A program made the translations under genes and the position numbers. Of a stretch of 64,000 nucleotides of DNA, positions 61,471-64,000 are shown one piece after another. The notes beneath the pieces were generated by a model, which saw only the letters and a program-made list of their open reading frames with translations, had not been told where the DNA came from and ran no database searches. Source of the stretch: SBAX01 sp043806315 (GTDB taxonomy: Bacteria > Planctomycetota > Phycisphaerae > UBA1845); the NCBI GenBank assembly GCA_043806315.1, contig JAZDHF010000280.1, positions 1 to 64,000 of the forward strand, written 5' to 3'. Position 1 is the first letter of the stretch; each line of letters opens with the position of its first letter.

Positions 61471-61635
61471 CCCACGACTTCAGTCGTGGGACCAGGGACG
61501 ACGCTCGATCTTTCCCCCTCCCCCATCCCGCCGCCGGCGGCGGCGGGGAAGGGGGAGGGGGTTCTCTTTTCAGACGCGCCGGTTCCCAGGGCCGAAGGCC
61601 CTGGACTACGTTCGCCACGCCCCTAACGGGGCGTG
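61471..61635. repeat. cluster of palindromes upstream of metH
   Basis: CCCACGACT-TC-AGTCGTGGG (61471-61490), CCAGGGCC-GAA-GGCCCTGG (61586-61604) and CACGCCCC-TAAC-GGGGCGTG (61616-61635) lie close together; a C-rich/G-rich tract pair (CCCCCTCCCCC and GGGGGAGGGGG) lies between about 61510 and 61560. Such dense palindrome groups recall bacterial REP/BIME arrays. The 61356-61784 gap contains no gene. Confidence 0.65.
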
Positions 61636-61734
61636 ATGAACCCCGAATCTATCGGTCGCCAGTCGGCCAAACCGCTCGACAGTCTATCGGAAACATCCGG
61701 CCCGTTCTATGCGGCGTGCACCGTGGGGGGAGCG

Positions 61735-61740
61735 TATAAT
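61735..61740 (+). promoter_or_regulatory. -10-like box for the zinc-ribbon gene group
   Basis: TATAAT lies 44 bases before the first gene of the zinc-ribbon group. No convincing -35 box is seen, so this is tentative. Confidence 0.35.
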
Positions 61741-61784
61741 CGGTAGGCATCGAGGTCTTGGCGGGTGTGGACGGAAGGCAGCCA

Positions 61785-62246
61785 ATGACACGCTCGAGAG
61801 ACAAGCGGTGGTTCTGCATCACGGTCTGGTGCAGCGTTTTGATTCTGTCCCTCTTTGTACTCAGCTCTCGCAGGGAGTTTGGCTACTTGGGGCCGACCGT
61901 CGTATGCGGGTTCACGCACGGCTGCGTCGCCTTGGGTCTCAACATCGGACCCAATCCCCGCGGTTGGTTCCTTGAGCACGCAGACTTCGAGCCGAGGATA
62001 ACCTGGTGGCCGCTCATCGTACCGAACACGGCACTCAAAGCTGTCGCGATGCCCTTGTGGATCCTATTTGTGATAACTGCCGCCATTGCCGTTGTCTCAT
62101 GGCGACGGCTCCGCGCGTGTGCGCCCGGTCGCTGCCAGAAATGTGATTACGACCTCACCGGGAACGAGTCGGGCGTGTGCCCGGAATGCGGGACGAGAAT
62201 CGCAAATGCCGAAAAGCCGAAACGTCGAAACGCCGAAATCCCATAG
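61785..62246 (+). CDS. membrane protein with C-terminal zinc ribbon
   Basis: A 153-residue protein with two hydrophobic segments (FCITVWCSVLILSLFVLSS and PLWILFVITAAIAVVSW) and the C-terminal planctomycete motif CQKCDYDLTGNESGVCPECG, a four-Cys zinc ribbon. The function is unknown. GGAAGG lies six to seven bases before the ATG at 61785. It is the first of three consecutive genes that share this module. The basic tail (KPKRRNAEIP) is low complexity. Confidence 0.75.
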   Translation: MTRSRDKRWFCITVWCSVLILSLFVLSSRREFGYLGPTVVCGFTHGCVALGLNIGPNPRGWFLEHADFEPRITWWPLIVPNTALKAVAMPLWILFVITAAIAVVSWRRLRACAPGRCQKCDYDLTGNESGVCPECGTRIANAEKPKRRNAEIP

Positions 62247-62255
62247 CGATCGAGC

Positions 62256-62723
62256 ATGTGGCAAAAGCGGTGTCCGAGTTGCAAGTCCGGCGTCCCGTGG
62301 GTGCGGCTCTTGAGCCACGGCTGGCCCGGACGGCGCTGGCCGTGCCAGCGATGCGGTACGATGCTTCGCTGGGACCTGCGTCATCGGGCCACCGGCGTGC
62401 CGGCGATGCTTCTGGTCATCAGCGCCATCGTGGCCTGGATCATGCTCAACTCATGGCTCGGGACATTGTCCGGGGACGCCTGGATTCTCGGCCTCGGCGG
62501 CTACGCGATGATCGTTCCGCTTTACCTGTGGGCCCAACGTGTGGTCACCTGGGACGGACCCCAGGAGTGCCTCTGCGGACATGTGCTGACCGGCCATACA
62601 TCCGGCCCCTGCCCGGCGTGCGGGGCCAAAATCCCCATCGGCTGCAAGAGCTGCGGGTACGACCTCACCGGGAACGTGTCGGGCGTGTGCCCGGAATGCG
62701 GCGAGAAAATTCAACGCCGATGA
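62256..62723 (+). CDS. membrane protein with several zinc-ribbon modules
   Basis: A 155-residue protein. An N-terminal C-x2-C...C-x2-C module (MWQKRCPSCKSGV and WPCQRCG), two hydrophobic helices (AMLLVISAIVAWIMLNSWLG and ILGLGGYAMIVPLYLW), then CLCGHVLTGHTSGPCPACG and finally CKSCGYDLTGNVSGVCPECG. Three or four metal sites are therefore likely. Its stop overlaps the next start (ATGA). Role unknown. Confidence 0.75.
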   Translation: MWQKRCPSCKSGVPWVRLLSHGWPGRRWPCQRCGTMLRWDLRHRATGVPAMLLVISAIVAWIMLNSWLGTLSGDAWILGLGGYAMIVPLYLWAQRVVTWDGPQECLCGHVLTGHTSGPCPACGAKIPIGCKSCGYDLTGNVSGVCPECGEKIQRR

Positions 62724-63532
62724 TCCGCCGCTTGCTCATTATCGTCGGAGGGGTGACGGTAATACTCGCCGGTGTTTGCCTCCTCAGCCACGTCCGGCAA
62801 TTCGGCTACGTCGGCTCTTGGCAGTCCATCGGGCTGCGGGACGGGAAGCTCTGGTACATTTGGCGCGTCACGCCGATCTCCGACGGAGAGGGTTTTTACG
62901 TCGATGACGCCTCAGCCGTCAACCGCGCCATGTACCAGATCAGCATGGGGGCCCGGTGGCGGGAGAAGCCGGTCTGGCCTTGGCTGCTGGGTATTCTGGC
63001 GGTTGTTGGATACTCGCTGATTCTGCCCCCGATCCGGCGGCTCTGGAAGCGTCCGGCCCCGCGGTGGCTAATCGGCGTACTCACGGCTGCCTGTGTTCTC
63101 TTTGCGGCCCTGTGGACGACGAGTCATCTCGCGGCGGTGACGTTCGACGGTTCACAGGTCCATTTTCGCCTTTCAGAGGGGGCCGCGTGGGTGCTTTTCG
63201 ATCGACACCGGAACTACGCGAGCCTCCCGTGGGGTACGGGATGGAACGTTTATCGCGCTAACCTTCCGCTTGTCGTCGACACCGGAGGGTACTTTACTTG
63301 GCGGGGCGGAAACATCACATTGAGTCTGCCGCTCGGAGTTCTGCTGGTGTTCTTCGCTGTGCCGACGATCGTGCTCGCCCGCCCGGATCGGAGAGCCTGG
63401 ACCGGCTATTGCAAGCGTTGCGCCTACGACCTCACCGGCAACGAGTCGGGGGCATGCCCGGAATGCGGGACGCCGACGGGGGTTGGTGACAAGGTGCTGG
63501 GACCGAGCAGAGATCAGCCCCTTCAGGACTAG
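62720..63532 (+). CDS. membrane protein with C-terminal zinc ribbon
   Basis: A 270-residue protein: N-terminal helix (LLIIVGGVTVILAGVCLLS), two further helices around WPWLLGILAVVGYSLIL and LIGVLTAACVLFAALW, a soluble stretch, another helix (LPLGVLLVFFAVPTIVLA), then CKRCAYDLTGNESGACPECG at the C-terminus. Its ATG at 62720 overlaps the preceding stop, so the three genes are cotranscribed and translationally coupled. Function unknown. Confidence 0.75.
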   Translation: MIRRLLIIVGGVTVILAGVCLLSHVRQFGYVGSWQSIGLRDGKLWYIWRVTPISDGEGFYVDDASAVNRAMYQISMGARWREKPVWPWLLGILAVVGYSLILPPIRRLWKRPAPRWLIGVLTAACVLFAALWTTSHLAAVTFDGSQVHFRLSEGAAWVLFDRHRNYASLPWGTGWNVYRANLPLVVDTGGYFTWRGGNITLSLPLGVLLVFFAVPTIVLARPDRRAWTGYCKRCAYDLTGNESGACPECGTPTGVGDKVLGPSRDQPLQD

Positions 63533-63554
63533 TCGAGTCCGTGCGGAATCCATC

Positions 63555-63846
63555 CGCTCCCTCACGGTCGCGGCTCGGATCGTCCGCTCGCTTGCGCTTG
63601 CGGCTCTGATGACTGGCGCGACTTCGTAGGTGCATCGCGCGCCGGCATCGCCGCTCCGATCACACCCGCGTCGTCGCCGAGGCGCGAGGGATGCACGGTT
63701 ACACGCCGCGTGAAGTCGTCGTCGCGGGAGCGAAGGTGGATCGCGGTTTGTTCGACCAAACAGGGCAACGCGGTAATCACTCCGCCGCCGAGGCAGACGA
63801 GAACCGCAAACGGATCGGTTCCATCAGAGCCGCGACCGTGAGGGAG
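63555..63846. repeat. inverted pair of GCTCCCTCACGGTCGCGGCTC repeats
   Basis: The word GCTCCCTCACGGTCGCGGCT occurs at about 63557-63576 on the plus strand and in reverse complement at about 63826-63846. Both copies lie inside the 3' part of the ROK gene or at its end. Together with the TTTGAGATTTGAGATT repeat at 63857-63874, they have rewritten part of that coding sequence. Confidence 0.65.
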
Positions 63847-64000
63847 CGGGCAATCTTGGATTTGAGATTTGAGATTGCAGATGCCCGAGACCAGGGCGTC
63901 GGCGACCCGAGCCACAATGACCCGAGCGGCGGGTTCGCATCGTCCCCAGGCCGATTGCAGACCCGCCAAGCCATCCTCGTACGCCATCGTCGCGGCCTGT
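63562..64000 (-). CDS. 3' part of a ROK-family sugar kinase/regulator (partial)
   Basis: The minus-strand frame is open from the window edge and ends at 63562. Residues near the end (FAVLVCLGGGVITALPCLVE, then TVHPSRLGDDAGVIGAAMPA) are the C-terminal ROK signature (LGGGV and LGDDAGxxGAA). Between the ALVSG helix and DPFAV, where ROK proteins have a short conserved turn, there is an insertion of about 22 residues (ICNLKSQIQDCPLPHGRGSD), written by repeats. The C-terminal tail (SEPQAQASGRSEPRP) is also repeat-derived. The N-terminal kinase motifs lie outside the window, so substrate or repressor role cannot be judged. Confidence 0.75.
   Translation of the reverse strand, partial: QAATMAYEDGLAGLQSAWGRCEPAARVIVARVADALVSGICNLKSQIQDCPLPHGRGSDGTDPFAVLVCLGGGVITALPCLVEQTAIHLRSRDDDFTRRVTVHPSRLGDDAGVIGAAMPARDAPTKSRQSSEPQAQASGRSEPRP

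Overview
The window reads as one contiguous stretch of a GC-rich bacterial chromosome, most likely a Planctomycetota (Phycisphaerae-like) genome. This is inferred from several traits seen together: many prepilin-type (H-X9-DG style) proteins, a PEP-CTERM protein, large secreted right-handed-helix or solenoid proteins, the zinc-ribbon module C-x2-C-x-YDLTGNxSG-x-CPECG repeated in consecutive genes, ECF sigma/anti-sigma pairs, and very abundant short interspersed palindromic repeats that invade even coding sequences. No rRNA, tRNA or CRISPR array was seen.

Layout. 1-3.6 kb: a small KDPxVEE-type protein, moaC, a membrane protein, a stand-alone prepilin-like protein. 3.0-8.1 kb: a polyhydroxyalkanoate (PHA) locus, with phaR divergent from phasin, phaA, phaE-like, class III phaC and an SDR reductase; a perfect 18-bp palindrome and a good sigma70 promoter lie between phaR and the phasin gene. 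8.2-9.9 kb: an overlapping three-gene cassette of unknown function (TIGR04255-like, an uncharacterised protein, a DUF7689-like protein), followed by a 145-bp MITE. 10.5-12.4 kb: an ABC exporter. 13.4-25.4 kb: a minus-strand type IV pilus / type II secretion-like operon (GspE/PilB, PilT, GspE/PilB, GspF/PilC, five prepilins). 25.7-30.2 kb: secreted surface proteins. 30.2-33.7 kb: an MBL hydrolase, a small lipoprotein and rho. 33.7-37.7 kb: two parS-like sites flanking a 1059-residue WD40-Roc GTPase-Zn ribbon-nucleotide cyclase protein, preceded by a 39-residue remnant of a TIR domain. 37.7-40.5 kb: a small protein and a lipoprotein/ECF sigma/anti-sigma operon. 40.7-48.1 kb: GNAT, a GT39-like membrane protein, a CgeB-like glycosyltransferase, a methyltransferase-GT2 fusion and another methyltransferase. 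48.3-53.8 kb: mutM, a POT peptide transporter, a POT remnant and an OPT transporter. 53.97 kb: the second MITE copy. 54.5-57.8 kb: an orphan receiver protein and a globin-coupled histidine kinase/NtrC-type regulator pair. 57.8-61.4 kb: metH. 61.8-63.5 kb: three zinc-ribbon membrane proteins. 63.6 kb to the end: the 3' end of a ROK-family gene.

How parts work together. The PHA locus encodes thiolase, reductase, two-subunit synthase, granule protein and regulator, which is a nearly complete storage-polymer pathway. The pilus cluster has extension and retraction ATPases, the platform protein and several pseudopilins. The TIR-remnant/WD40/Roc/cyclase gene and the three-gene TIGR04255 cassette are the best candidates for undescribed conflict or signalling systems. 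The repeat content is the other striking property: a hairpin element with (GTTCGAA)n/(TTTGAAC)n arms sits at most junctions of the prepilin operon, where it encodes the prepilin leader peptides, and a copy lies in frame inside metH. A different repeat lies in frame inside the ROK gene.
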